NCBI RefSeq assembly: GCF_000760695.4
Contig: NZ_JHEG04000001.1
Location: 7,092,478-7,156,477, forward strand
Length of the DNA stretch: 64,000 bases
Direction of reading: 5' to 3'
From: Tolypothrix bouteillei VB521301
Lineage (GTDB): Bacteria; Cyanobacteriota; Cyanobacteriia; Cyanobacteriales; Nostocaceae
Shown: positions 1 to 8,260 of the stretch, piece after piece
Numbering within the stretch: the stretch's first letter is position 1
Layout: each line of letters starts with the position of its first letter
The notes under the pieces: generated by a model
Told to the model about the DNA's origin: nothing
Databases searched by the model: none
What the model saw: the letters and a program-made list of their open reading frames with translations, nothing else
Program-made: the position numbers and the translations under genes

Positions 1-327
1 GCCTTGTGTATTAACGAAATTCAATTACCTCCCACCGAAGCGATTCATTATTCTCTGAAAACCACTTCTCCGCCACTTTGGTGTTATGTGGAACAAGCTT
101 TAGATCGGTTACCTCCCATGTTGCGATTGATCGTGGTGATGGCTCAAACGTTCCACTGGAGCGAAACAAGAATTGCTGCTTACCTGCAAGCCGAAGGCGA
201 AGCGATCGCCCCTATTGAGGTAGCAAATTTTCTCCAAGAAGGTTATCGTATGTTAGAGGAAAAATTACCAACAGATATACGCGCTATCTACTTAGGCGAA
301 AATTTTCTTCAACCTGGAGTAGCGTAA
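1..327 (+). CDS. Sigma-70-like HTH protein, 5' truncated
   Basis: The reading frame is open from the window edge to a TAA at 325-327, so the start probably lies outside; the first in-window candidate is a TTG at 4. The visible part is about 107 residues. It contains a helix-rich stretch (RLPPMLRLIVVMAQ, then WSETRIAAYL, then a final helix) that resembles the helix-turn-helix of sigma-70 region 4, where an RLP motif precedes a two-helix DNA reader. I infer a small sigma-like or sigma-associated DNA-binding protein, but the -35 recognition residues cannot be verified and the missing N-terminus limits the call. The next gene is 89 bases downstream on the same strand. Confidence 0.4.
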   Translation, partial: ALCINEIQLPPTEAIHYSLKTTSPPLWCYVEQALDRLPPMLRLIVVMAQTFHWSETRIAAYLQAEGEAIAPIEVANFLQEGYRMLEEKLPTDIRAIYLGENFLQPGVA

Positions 328-416
328 ATTTACGGTATAACGTGTTATTGGGTTGGTAAATTTTTAATTTTTGTTTAAACCGTTTACTTAAAACCGTAAT
401 AGCACGGAAAATTTTT

Positions 417-1472
417 ATGAAAAGAGGGTATTTATTGCCAGGAGCAAATTATATTTTGCTGTTGGTTGTTTTGCTATATCCATTTGCTGCAAGTGCGGGC
501 GACATTACCGAACAACTGCACCGTCCTGTCGATCGCTCAATGGTCAGAGAAACAACAGCTCGAGCAGATGAGTTGCAGCGTCAGGGAGAACAACAGTACC
601 AGCAAGGAAGTTCGGACAAAGCAGTTCAGTCGTGGTTAAAAGCACTAGAGCTTTATCACTCAATTAGAGACCTCAAAGCACAAGGTCTGACTTACGATGC
701 TCTTAGCAGGGGTTACGTCAAATTGGGTCTTTATAAAGAAGCAGAAGATGCCATGCGCCGACGTTTGGCCATCGCCCGCGATCTAAAAGACTTCCAGGGT
801 CAGATTTTTGGCTTAAATAACATTGGCAGTTTACTTCTACAGAAAGGAGAAAATAAAGCTGCTTTCCAAACCTTGATAGAAGCGGTAGAAATTGCCACTA
901 AATTAAAGAACATTGAAGGTCAAGGGCTGTCATTAAACAGTTTGGGTTTGGCAACTGCAAGATTGGGAGAGTACAACAAAGCCATTAAACTCTACGAAAA
1001 AGCTTTGACTTACCGCCGTCAGCTCAATGATGTCCTCGGTCAAGCCAATACCCTAAATAATCTCGGTGATGCTTACTCAGCAGCCAATGATTACCGAGGG
1101 ACAATTGGCGCTTACGGCGAAGCACTCGGGTTAGCTAAAATAGCAAGCGATCGCACCAATCAATTACGGGCGATCGACGGTTTGGTCATTGCCCATGGTA
1201 GTGTTGGACGTTACGAACGCGCCCTAGACTTACTAGAAAAGAGATTGACACTAGCAAAAGAATTAAACAGTCGGCGAGAAGAATTAAGATCCTTTGAGGT
1301 ATACGCTCAGTTATACGAGCAAATGGGAGACCTTCCAACTGCTCGCAATTTTTATGAAAGAGCAGTTATTTTAGCAAGAAACCTTGATGAAAACAAATTA
1401 GAAGTGCAACTGCTAGATAAAATGAGACAGATTCAAGGTAAAGTCGCCGCTAGATCGAAAAAGAAAAGATAA
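417..1472 (+). CDS. Exported TPR-repeat protein
   Basis: A 351-residue protein that begins with a basic N-terminus and a hydrophobic core ending in ASA, a likely Sec signal peptide (residues 1 to about 27). From about residue 50 to 330 it is a run of roughly six tetratricopeptide-like repeats spaced about 40 residues apart, with the usual G/Y/A/P positions (for example GEYNKAIKLYEKAL). The tail is strongly basic (ARSKKKR). TPR arrays are protein-protein scaffolds; the partner is not evident. The stop codon overlaps the first base pairs of a long hairpin, so transcription probably ends there. Confidence 0.75.
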   Translation: MKRGYLLPGANYILLLVVLLYPFAASAGDITEQLHRPVDRSMVRETTARADELQRQGEQQYQQGSSDKAVQSWLKALELYHSIRDLKAQGLTYDALSRGYVKLGLYKEAEDAMRRRLAIARDLKDFQGQIFGLNNIGSLLLQKGENKAAFQTLIEAVEIATKLKNIEGQGLSLNSLGLATARLGEYNKAIKLYEKALTYRRQLNDVLGQANTLNNLGDAYSAANDYRGTIGAYGEALGLAKIASDRTNQLRAIDGLVIAHGSVGRYERALDLLEKRLTLAKELNSRREELRSFEVYAQLYEQMGDLPTARNFYERAVILARNLDENKLEVQLLDKMRQIQGKVAARSKKKR

Positions 1473-1518
1473 TGGCTAATGGCTAATAGCTAATTGCACT
1501 ATTAGCCATTAGCCATTA
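1470..1518. terminator. Heptamer-array hairpin between convergent genes
   Basis: Tandem TAATGGC heptamers on the left and TTAGCCA heptamers on the right form a perfect 20-bp inverted repeat (1470-1489 against 1499-1518) with a 9-base loop. It starts on the TAA of the TPR gene and ends just before the stop of the convergent gene at 1529. The position suggests a bidirectional terminator built from short tandem repeats; the termination role is inferred. Confidence 0.6.
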
Positions 1519-1528
1519 GCCATTAGCA

Positions 1529-2254
1529 TTAATTCAAGTAAACTTGTCCGCTTTGTTGAATTCTGATAACACCCTGTTCGTTACCGGGATTTGCTTGTTC
1601 ATCTAAAGAAAACTCAATCATTCCAGATTTAGTAGAGACTGGAATCACTCGGACAAAACCGTTATCTTGACGAACGGTAGTAATAGTTACGGGTACTGGC
1701 AAGTTTTGCAGAACAACTTCTTGTCCTCCAGCAAGAACGCGCCGTTCTGTGTGTCCAATGACTTCATAGTTAATAGCAGCGTTTGTGTCGTTCTTGATTT
1801 TGACAGAAACTTGTCCGTTTGTAGGTGTGACTGAAGCGATAGGAGATTGTTGCTGGTTGGGTGATGGCGGTGCAATAACAGAAACTTGTCCCTGTTGTCT
1901 ACCAGAATAATTTTGATTTGCGTTATCAGGAGCCTCACCGCCAACGCCCAACCTTACTTGTTCTTCAGTTGGGTTAGCTGGGACAGCGCCTGTGGGAATA
2001 CCACCTTGAGACGACTGTTGTCGAGTTAAAGCATTGGGTGGACATCCCTGAGGAACCAAAACTCTATTATTGTGAGGTTCTTCATAGAAAATTCTGGGAC
2101 ATGGGTTAACTTTGGAATCTAATCTTGGTTGAGGTTGCTGGAGTTGCTGAGCTACCGCGCCTTGGGGAATAGAGGACAAACCAAAGAGCAATCCTCCGCA
2201 AATAGCACCAAAAAAAACAACCGATTTGTTAAATACTTGATATGGCTTATTCAT
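1529..2254 (-). CDS. Exported Gln/Pro-rich protein of unknown function
   Basis: A 241-residue protein. Residues 1 to about 36 look like a signal peptide with a long hydrophobic core and an A-V-A-Q cleavage region. Residues 37-150 are low complexity, rich in Gln, Pro and Asn, with a Cys pair (NPCPRIF and QGCPPN) that could form a disulphide. The C-terminal 95 residues alternate polar and hydrophobic residues as in a beta-sandwich (VKIKNDTNAAINYEVIGH onwards). I do not recognise the family. A periplasmic or cell-surface location is inferred. Confidence 0.6.
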   Translation of the reverse strand: MNKPYQVFNKSVVFFGAICGGLLFGLSSIPQGAVAQQLQQPQPRLDSKVNPCPRIFYEEPHNNRVLVPQGCPPNALTRQQSSQGGIPTGAVPANPTEEQVRLGVGGEAPDNANQNYSGRQQGQVSVIAPPSPNQQQSPIASVTPTNGQVSVKIKNDTNAAINYEVIGHTERRVLAGGQEVVLQNLPVPVTITTVRQDNGFVRVIPVSTKSGMIEFSLDEQANPGNEQGVIRIQQSGQVYLN

Positions 2255-2633
2255 GCTTACCTCCCAATAAATATTGACTAAAATTGCACGAAAATTTTTA
2301 TAAAAATTGCCTTAAATAATAAGACAACATGGTTTATTCAACGTAATGAATTTTATGTCTACAGAGATGGTAAAAAGCCTCCCTACAGCAGCATTTTAAT
2401 AAAGACCATTGACTCACCCTGTCTTCACCTTGGCACTTCAACCTTATCAGAACCTTATTATGTGATGAGATAGCATATATATTGCCTCTTTACATAAGGT
2501 CTTGAATATTTCTAAATTCGATACAACCATAATAACAATTTCTAATTATTTAGAACTCTTACTATAGTCATGAAAAGAATTATTAGCTTAAATAGTCTTT
2601 ATATCAAAAGTTAGAATATTTTCAATACAAACT
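2255..2633. other. AT-rich intergenic region
   Basis: About 380 bases upstream of the minus-strand exported protein. I see no open frame above 20 codons that looks coding and no convincing RNA structure. It presumably carries the promoter of the 1529-2254 gene. Confidence 0.5.
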
Positions 2634-2839
2634 GACACATGAGGCAGAGCCTCAAATAAAACATTCCCAGGTAGAACCTGGGAACGAGGGATAGAAAAGA
2701 ATATATTCCCAGGTAAACCTAGAAACGAGGAAAGCAGACACATGAGGCAGAGCCTCGAAGAAAGCATTCCCAGGTAGAACCTGGGAACGAGGGATAGAAA
2801 AGAATATATTCCCAGGTAAACCTAAAAACGAAGGAACCG
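2634..2839. repeat. Two-copy 103-bp tandem repeat with nested palindromes
   Basis: A unit starting GACACATGAGGCAGAGCCTC occurs at 2634 and again at 2737, giving a 103-base period. Each copy contains a short hairpin (GAGGC-AGA-GCCTC) and a second one (CCCAGGT-AGA-ACCTGGG). The copies differ at a few positions near their 3' ends. An open frame through it on the minus strand encodes only repeated FLGLPGNIFFS-like peptides and is probably not a gene. Confidence 0.8.
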
Positions 2840-2842
2840 CAC

Positions 2843-2889
2843 CATTAGCCATCAGCCATCAGCCATCAGCCATTAGCCATTACCCATTA
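2843..2889. repeat. TTAGCCA/TCAGCCA heptamer array
   Basis: About six tandem heptamers (TTAGCCA and TCAGCCA variants) abut the stop codon of the minus-strand gene at 2887. This is the same family as the arrays near 1.5, 45.5 and 16.1 kb. Confidence 0.8.
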
Positions 2890-3753
2890 AGCCTTTTCCC
2901 AAAGCTCGCGAACATGCTCGGGTAACCAACTGGCAATTTCCTGAATTCTTTCTTGTGATAATTCGTCTTTTGTGGCAGAAAAGACAGCTTTGACAACTAG
3001 TTCGCGGTCTACATTAGCTTGTAATCCCCCTTCATTTGCCACTCTGAATAAAAAGCGATCGGAGTCAATTTTGAAAATGCCAGGACCTTGCCAAGGTGGA
3101 CGAACCCGACTGAGGAACCCTACAAGGGGATTGGTATCTTTCCACAGATCTGCAATTTCCATTTGCAGAGATTTATCTTCAGTGATTTCAGCTGGTTTGT
3201 GTAGTTCTTCTGCAACTCGGTCAGCAGCTTCTGTTGTCATCAAGTCACGCATGACTCGATAAACAACTTCTGTTACGTCTCTAGCATCAAAGATATCTTC
3301 AAGGTTGCCTCTAAGCCTAACCTTTTCCAAAAAAGGCATATCTTTAGTGGCAATAGGAACTGCTGGTCCTTCTCTTAATGCTTTAGGAGGATTTGCCTCC
3401 ATTTTTTCCAGCATTTTCTGACCTTTCTGTGTCAGTTCTGCCTTTTTAAAGGTGATTAAATGTGGCAGAGGACCATCTGCTGCGCCAAAAGTATTGGCAA
3501 TTCTGAAATCAACTTCTTTGGGGTTGGCAACCTCGGGAACGTCTTCCTGGTTACCGTAAGCATTGCCTGTAAATTCAGCATTGATATACTGCATTTGATT
3601 CAGGTAATCCAAATGACCTAAAAGATCTGTTGGGGTCATTTGTCTTCCTGCCAAGTCCGTTTCAGTGAATTCAACTTTGTGCATTCCCTGCCCGGTTTCT
3701 TGTATTTTTTTTAGTATAATATAAGCAACATCTTCTCTAATGGGTATTGTCAT
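2887..3753 (-). CDS. DUF2267-type conserved protein
   Basis: A 288-residue soluble protein with no signal peptide. The C-terminal half (about residue 140 to the end) has the layout I associate with DUF2267: FLEKVRLRG, a helix ending in VVYRVMRDLMT, an acidic helix with AEELHKP, then FLSRVRPP and a final helix around IASWLPEHVRELWEKA. The N-terminal 110 residues look like a small winged-helix (LKKIQETGQGM, LLGHLDYLNQMQYI, ELTQKGQKML), which would suit a regulatory or DNA-associated role. The role is unknown. It stands alone, followed by a heptamer array. Confidence 0.6.
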   Translation of the reverse strand: MTIPIREDVAYIILKKIQETGQGMHKVEFTETDLAGRQMTPTDLLGHLDYLNQMQYINAEFTGNAYGNQEDVPEVANPKEVDFRIANTFGAADGPLPHLITFKKAELTQKGQKMLEKMEANPPKALREGPAVPIATKDMPFLEKVRLRGNLEDIFDARDVTEVVYRVMRDLMTTEAADRVAEELHKPAEITEDKSLQMEIADLWKDTNPLVGFLSRVRPPWQGPGIFKIDSDRFLFRVANEGGLQANVDRELVVKAVFSATKDELSQERIQEIASWLPEHVRELWEKA

Positions 3754-4029
3754 CTAACCCTCCTTCATGCATTGTCTTTAATGCATTGAATTTGAAGTCA
3801 TTTTGCCAAAAGTAAACTAGCAGCTTGCAAAACTACTTGGAAAATAGAGAGAATCTAAAAGTAGTTGTACGAAACTGCTAGATGTTAAATTTATGGCTCA
3901 CTTCATCAAGCATTGCCATTAAATTAGTAGGTAATACGAGCACTTTACATCTGTCACAGGAAACACCTGTTTCTCTGTCATAGGTAACATTGTATGCTAG
4001 TTGGTAGTTAGTAGAAAAACAACTAACCA

Positions 4030-5487
4030 CTAACTTTCAAGAGTTATGGGGAAAGTAACTGCGATCGTGGTACCTACACCTTGTGTGCTGTCCACTTGAA
4101 TGTAACCTTGATGGTTTTGGACAATTGCTTGAGCAATAGCTAGCCCCAAACCAGAACCTGTTGAACTTTGCGATCGCGTGTTTCCTGTTTTGTGGGTACG
4201 CGCCGGATCGACTCGATAAAATCGGTCAAACAAGCGGGGTATTGCTTCTGAAGGAATTCCAACTCCTGTATCGCTTACTTTAATTTGCAGATAGCCATTA
4301 CTGTGACGCAGCCCAGAAACACGATTTGTTGCTTCTATACGTGCTAGGGTAACATTCACTTGTCCGCTAGGTAGAGTATACTGCAAGGCGTTACCAATTA
4401 AATTTGTAAATAACCGTATTAATTGATCCCAATTTCCAACCATGACGAACCAATTATCTATTAATTCATGATTTGTTTGTGAAGCGGGTGGATCGATTAA
4501 TTCTAAAGTTAAAGTGATATTTTTTTCTGTAGCTAACAGTTGTTGTTCCTCAACGACTTCCATCAACAAAGCATCAAGAGGACAAGAGGTAAAAATTTCT
4601 TTACTGATACCGCTATCTTGCCTTGCTAAGAACAGTAAGTCATTCACTAACTTACCCAGACGTTGTGTGAGTCGTTCTACAACCTTTAATTGTTGTTTGT
4701 AGTAAAGGGGAGTTACACCTTCTGTTTCTGCTAACTCTAAATCGGCAAGAGCAACTTGCACGTTAGTTTGAATTAAGGTAATTGGGCTTCTAAGTTCGTG
4801 AGAAGCATCAGCCGTAAACTGTTTGAGACGTTGATAGGACTCACGCACTGGTTCCATAGCTTTACCTGAAAGAAACCAACCACTGGCTGCAACAGAAATA
4901 ACCATTAATCCAGTCCCCAGTGCTAGGTCAAAAATCAACTGGCGGCTGGGTTTGGTGACTTCAAACCAGGGGTGACTCACTCGCAAATATCCCAAAACTT
5001 GCCGACCTATTTGTACTCGCTCTGTGACTTGTCGCAGGAGAAGGGGTGGGGAAGTGGAAGAGGGGGAGGGGGGAGACAAGGGAGAAATGGCTACCTTGTT
5101 CTCCTTGTCTTCATTTCTAATAACTTTGACAGTTTCACCTGTCATATTTGGATGTAGCGGAATATTTAGGGGTTGCGATAAAGTAGACCACAGCAGTTCG
5201 CCTGTAGGACTAAACCACTCTAGGTCAATGCGATCGTCTTCTACTGTGTCAGCGTTGTTCCGAAAACTGGCTTCTATATTAACGCGAAATTGACCTGAGT
5301 CTGAGTTGACTGGTTCAATGACAAGCGATCGCTCTACAACTTCCACCACATGATTTAGGGTATCGTCCATCCGTTCAATTAAGGTATTGCGGACATACAA
5401 ATACACTCCACTTGCAAACAGCAGCAGAAGTACAGCTGTGATGGCGGTATACCAAAGGGCAAGACGGCGACGGGTAATTTGAAACAT
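4030..5487 (-). CDS. Orphan transmembrane sensor histidine kinase
   Basis: A 485-residue two-component sensor kinase. A first membrane helix (about residues 10-30) and a second one (about 183-206) flank a roughly 150-residue periplasmic sensor region. The HisKA H-box is FTADASHELRSP, then come an N-box (NLIGNALQYT), G1 (DTGVGIP), an F-box region (LFDRFYR) and G2 (GSGLGLAIAQ), all intact, so it should autophosphorylate. The architecture resembles the NrsS/RppB class, but no response regulator gene is adjacent on either side. The periplasmic domain carries a Ser/Pro-rich insert (about residues 137-165) encoded by a G-rich low-complexity DNA segment that also occurs in other genes here. Confidence 0.85.
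   Translation of the reverse strand: MFQITRRRLALWYTAITAVLLLLFASGVYLYVRNTLIERMDDTLNHVVEVVERSLVIEPVNSDSGQFRVNIEASFRNNADTVEDDRIDLEWFSPTGELLWSTLSQPLNIPLHPNMTGETVKVIRNEDKENKVAISPLSPPSPSSTSPPLLLRQVTERVQIGRQVLGYLRVSHPWFEVTKPSRQLIFDLALGTGLMVISVAASGWFLSGKAMEPVRESYQRLKQFTADASHELRSPITLIQTNVQVALADLELAETEGVTPLYYKQQLKVVERLTQRLGKLVNDLLFLARQDSGISKEIFTSCPLDALLMEVVEEQQLLATEKNITLTLELIDPPASQTNHELIDNWFVMVGNWDQLIRLFTNLIGNALQYTLPSGQVNVTLARIEATNRVSGLRHSNGYLQIKVSDTGVGIPSEAIPRLFDRFYRVDPARTHKTGNTRSQSSTGSGLGLAIAQAIVQNHQGYIQVDSTQGVGTTIAVTFPITLES
5036..5112. repeat. In-frame low-complexity insert in the sensor kinase
   Basis: On the plus strand this is a G/A-rich run followed by CTACCTTGT and CTCCTTGTCTTC. On the coding strand it gives a charged EDK...NKV segment followed by Ser/Pro repeats. 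It resembles the inserts in uvrC (17196-17268) and the aminotransferase (22314-22398). It keeps the frame and lies in the extracytoplasmic sensor region. Confidence 0.65.
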
Positions 5488-6719
5488 GAGGTAGGAGGAT
5501 TGTTAGTGGTTAGTAGTTAGTGATTAGTAGTTAATGGATAGTGGCTAGCAATTAAGTATGTTGGTAAAAATCAACTCTACTCTATGAATAAATATGAAGT
5601 TCTTGTTTTGTACTACTAACCACTAACCAGTAAGGACGATTATCCAGATCTGTTAATTTGACCGAGCTATTTAATTACCAATTACTTAGCATTAATAGAT
5701 CTCCTCAATATGCTGACTCAAGAGAAATTCAGTCATTGCATCCGCAAAAACAGGCTTGCGTGGAATTACTTGACTGATAAATATCTTCTTTCCCACGCCC
5801 TCTAAAACATTAAATTGAAGGGGTTTGGCAGACTTTTGAAAGAATCCTAATGTTCCCCAGTTTTTCTAGTAAAACTTCATTATATATTACTTAAGTGCCA
5901 TTACTGATTTATTTGAGCACTGCACCCCGCAGAATTCCATATTATTACTGAAGTTATATTTGAGTTGAAAGGGTTAAAGTCTTTTTGTAAAGCTGATACG
6001 AGGGCATTCCAGCACTAAGCTGAAAAATTGATAAATTAATTTTTCAATTATGATATGTTCTTGTCAAATCTGGGTAATCTAAACAACAGAAACTTACTAA
6101 AAACACAAAGTTTCTAATTCAATTCCAGAACGTATCATATAACAATAACTTAACTTTGCAAAACTACAAAGTTAGGAATAAGAAAAGATGTTTCTTAAAG
6201 GTGCATTTTCTTAGAAGTGAGTCAACCAATATGGCAAAGTTTGTAAAATCCTTTCATACAAAAAACAGTAATTTGAATGAATTACACAAACAATACAATA
6301 TTGCTTTTAGTTGTCTTTCTAGCATCTTTCAAGATACATCAAAAAGTATTTTATATTGTTTCGTTCACAGCGATTTCCTGTATTGTACCGCTTCAAAAAG
6401 TAAAAATATTAGGGATTTTTGGAACAACAACGATACAGCCCCTGCGAAAAATAAGATGGGCATTGCTAACCTTAGCAAGTTGTTCTTAAACGCGTGTACG
6501 AAACGAATTGACAGAATTTTATTTCTTACATTGGGAGGTGAAGTGTAGAGCTTTTATAAAAAATTTTTGAATTTCATTTTTAAATCTACTCTCGGGCTTA
6601 CCAGGAAAATTCTATCAAACAGTCATTATTAAAATCCAATTTATTTGGATGCGTAAGGAAACGAGAGTCCATCAAATTTCCACAATTGACAAAACTTACA
6701 GCGAGGAGCAAATTCGATC
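5488..6719. other. Long AT-rich gap with no convincing gene
   Basis: A stretch of 1.2 kb between the histidine kinase and the fimbrial cluster. An open frame of 130 codons (6156-6548, plus) and an overlapping hydrophobic one (6277-6489) have compositions of unselected AT-rich DNA and no family I recognise. The last 100 bases presumably carry the promoter and leader of the fimbrial subunit gene, with a GAGGAG ribosome binding site at 6702-6707. Confidence 0.5.
5502..5627. repeat. Split inverted repeat of TTAGTGG heptamers
   Basis: GTTAGTGGTTAGTAG at 5502-5516 is the exact reverse complement of 5613-5627, with about 96 bases between. The left arm sits in a heptamer-like run directly in front of the histidine kinase start. 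It could fold in the 5' leader of that transcript. Confidence 0.6.
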
Positions 6720-7295
6720 GTGAAAAACAAAATTGTTGCTATTTTAGCTGCTGCTACCGCTTTAGGTAGCTCTCTGTTTGCAGCACCTGCTCAAGCCGTT
6801 CAGCAAGATGTAAATGTTGAAATCACTGTATCCCCAGTCCTATTCTTGCGTACTTTCGAGACTGTTAGCTTGCAGATTACCAACCAGGATTTGGGTTCAC
6901 TAGACAAGGATGTCGATACTATAAACAGAATTACAGATGGTACAACATCAATTGACAGAACAACACCTGTAGGTATTGGTGAAATAGCAGCTGGAACTAT
7001 TAAGAAGCCAGTGAAGGAGTTATTTGCCGTTTGGTCTAACAGTTCTAACGGTGTTGATGTTACTGTTACACCTGTTACAGGTTCAACGACACTCACAAAT
7101 ACAATTGCTTCACCAAATGGTAGATTTGCAACAGCAACTTTGTCAGATGCTAAAGCTGTGATTACAGATACAACAAAACCTACGACAGCAAAACCTTTAG
7201 TCGGAGGTGCTGAACTGTCATTCGATTTGACCTCTACTGCAGCAGGCAAATATGTAGGAGCTAAAATCCGCGTCGAAGCGTTACCTAAATTCTAA
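6720..7295 (+). CDS. Putative fimbrial (pilin-like) subunit
   Basis: A 191-residue exported protein starting at GTG, with GAGGAG 13 bases upstream. The signal peptide ends APAQA (about residue 26). The mature N-terminus alternates hydrophobic and polar residues (DVNVEITVSP), as a donor strand would in a chaperone-usher subunit. The C-terminal strand (AGKYVGAKIRVEAL) resembles the last strand of immunoglobulin-like pilins. There is no cysteine. It is the first of four collinear genes followed by a second exported protein, a PapD-like chaperone and an usher, which supports a role as the major secreted and polymerised subunit. The identification rests on context and strand pattern, not on a strong family signature. 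Confidence 0.6.
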   Translation: MKNKIVAILAAATALGSSLFAAPAQAVQQDVNVEITVSPVLFLRTFETVSLQITNQDLGSLDKDVDTINRITDGTTSIDRTTPVGIGEIAAGTIKKPVKELFAVWSNSSNGVDVTVTPVTGSTTLTNTIASPNGRFATATLSDAKAVITDTTKPTTAKPLVGGAELSFDLTSTAAGKYVGAKIRVEALPKF

Positions 7296-7319
7296 TTACC
7301 GTCGTTATAGAGACGGCAA

Positions 7320-7353
7320 ATTCTGGTGCAGGTGTTATGCCTGCTTCCAGAAT
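7320..7353 (+). terminator. Strong hairpin after the pilin-like gene
   Basis: ATTCTGG (7320-7326) and GCAGG (7328-7332) pair with CCTGC (7340-7344) and CCAGAAT (7347-7353), with a 7-base loop and a small internal mismatch. No T-run follows, so it is more likely an attenuator or an mRNA 3'-end stabiliser between the abundant subunit and its downstream assembly genes than a full terminator. That role is inferred. Confidence 0.55.
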
Positions 7354-7568
7354 CAAGTAGGCACGAATTGATACTAAAAAAAGAAATTAGCTAACGCAAA
7401 CTAACCTACAGCCAGAAATTGAGGGATTGGATTTTTAAGTAACTGGATAATCAGTAACATATTTTCAATCCCTATCTAAAATCCAAAATCAATATCAGCC
7501 ACAGTCAACTTTTTGCAAATACAATTTGCACAAGGGTCAGTTTTAAGAAAACGAGCTGGCAACGCAAT

Positions 7569-8090
7569 ATGAGAAAATGCTTGAGTATAATTTTGGCGCT
7601 GTTTGCCATACCACAACTTCAAGCCTTGGCACAACAGACGCCTCAACCAAAAGATCCAATCGAATTCAACAATATTTCACCTCAAACAGTAGTATTTTCT
7701 CTCTTAAAGTCTGCCGAATTTTTCCCCAATGGAAAAGCAAGCGCAACGGTAAATAATCAAACAGAGTTACTAAATCCTCCCAACTTTAGTGAGAGCATTC
7801 CCCGCCAATTTCTATGGAAGATGCGGGTGCGTCTAGACGAATTGCAGTTGCCTCTCAAAGCAACTTATAAACTGATACTTCAGCAGGGGCAACAGAATAA
7901 TCCTTTTAATAACGTGCAATTTCTAGATAATTCGGTTGAAATAATCTCTACCGATTCAAAAACCAATACAGCGATTGTGCAGGGAAGAGTGACCCTGCAA
8001 TTCCTTAATCTTAACAATATTGGAATTGCAGATACCTATTCTGGACAGCTATCTGTATGCCTGCAAGATAGAAACAGTAGCTGTATGTAG
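7569..8090 (+). CDS. Small exported protein of the fimbrial cluster
   Basis: A 173-residue protein with a signal peptide (cleavage near ALA-QQ, about residue 21). The mature part is beta-rich and ends in a strand with two cysteines (YSGQLSVCLQ and SSCM) that could make a terminal disulphide. I do not recognise a named family. Its place between the subunit and chaperone genes suggests a minor subunit, tip protein or anchor. It is preceded by 273 bases that contain the 7320 hairpin. Confidence 0.5.
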   Translation: MRKCLSIILALFAIPQLQALAQQTPQPKDPIEFNNISPQTVVFSLLKSAEFFPNGKASATVNNQTELLNPPNFSESIPRQFLWKMRVRLDELQLPLKATYKLILQQGQQNNPFNNVQFLDNSVEIISTDSKTNTAIVQGRVTLQFLNLNNIGIADTYSGQLSVCLQDRNSSCM

Positions 8091-8260
8091 GGATATGGGA
8101 CTAGTACATGAAGGCAAAAGTATGCCCATCAGAGGGCAGAGCAGGCGCAAAAGGTTTTCTTATAAACTTTTTAGCTGTTACTAATGGTTGCCTTATTTAC
8201 GCCGCGCTGGACTACTAAGTTTGAAGTAAATTAAGTTTTTTATATTTACTGTGTGAGAAA

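Noticed and set aside
2652..2852. 66-codon frame of repeated FLGLPGNIFFS-like peptides
   Set aside because: It is simply the translation of the 103-bp tandem repeat.
6156..6548. 130-codon plus-strand frame before the fimbrial cluster
   Set aside because: No signal peptide or family, AT-biased composition, no good ribosome binding site, and another frame inside it is equally open. Treated as non-coding.
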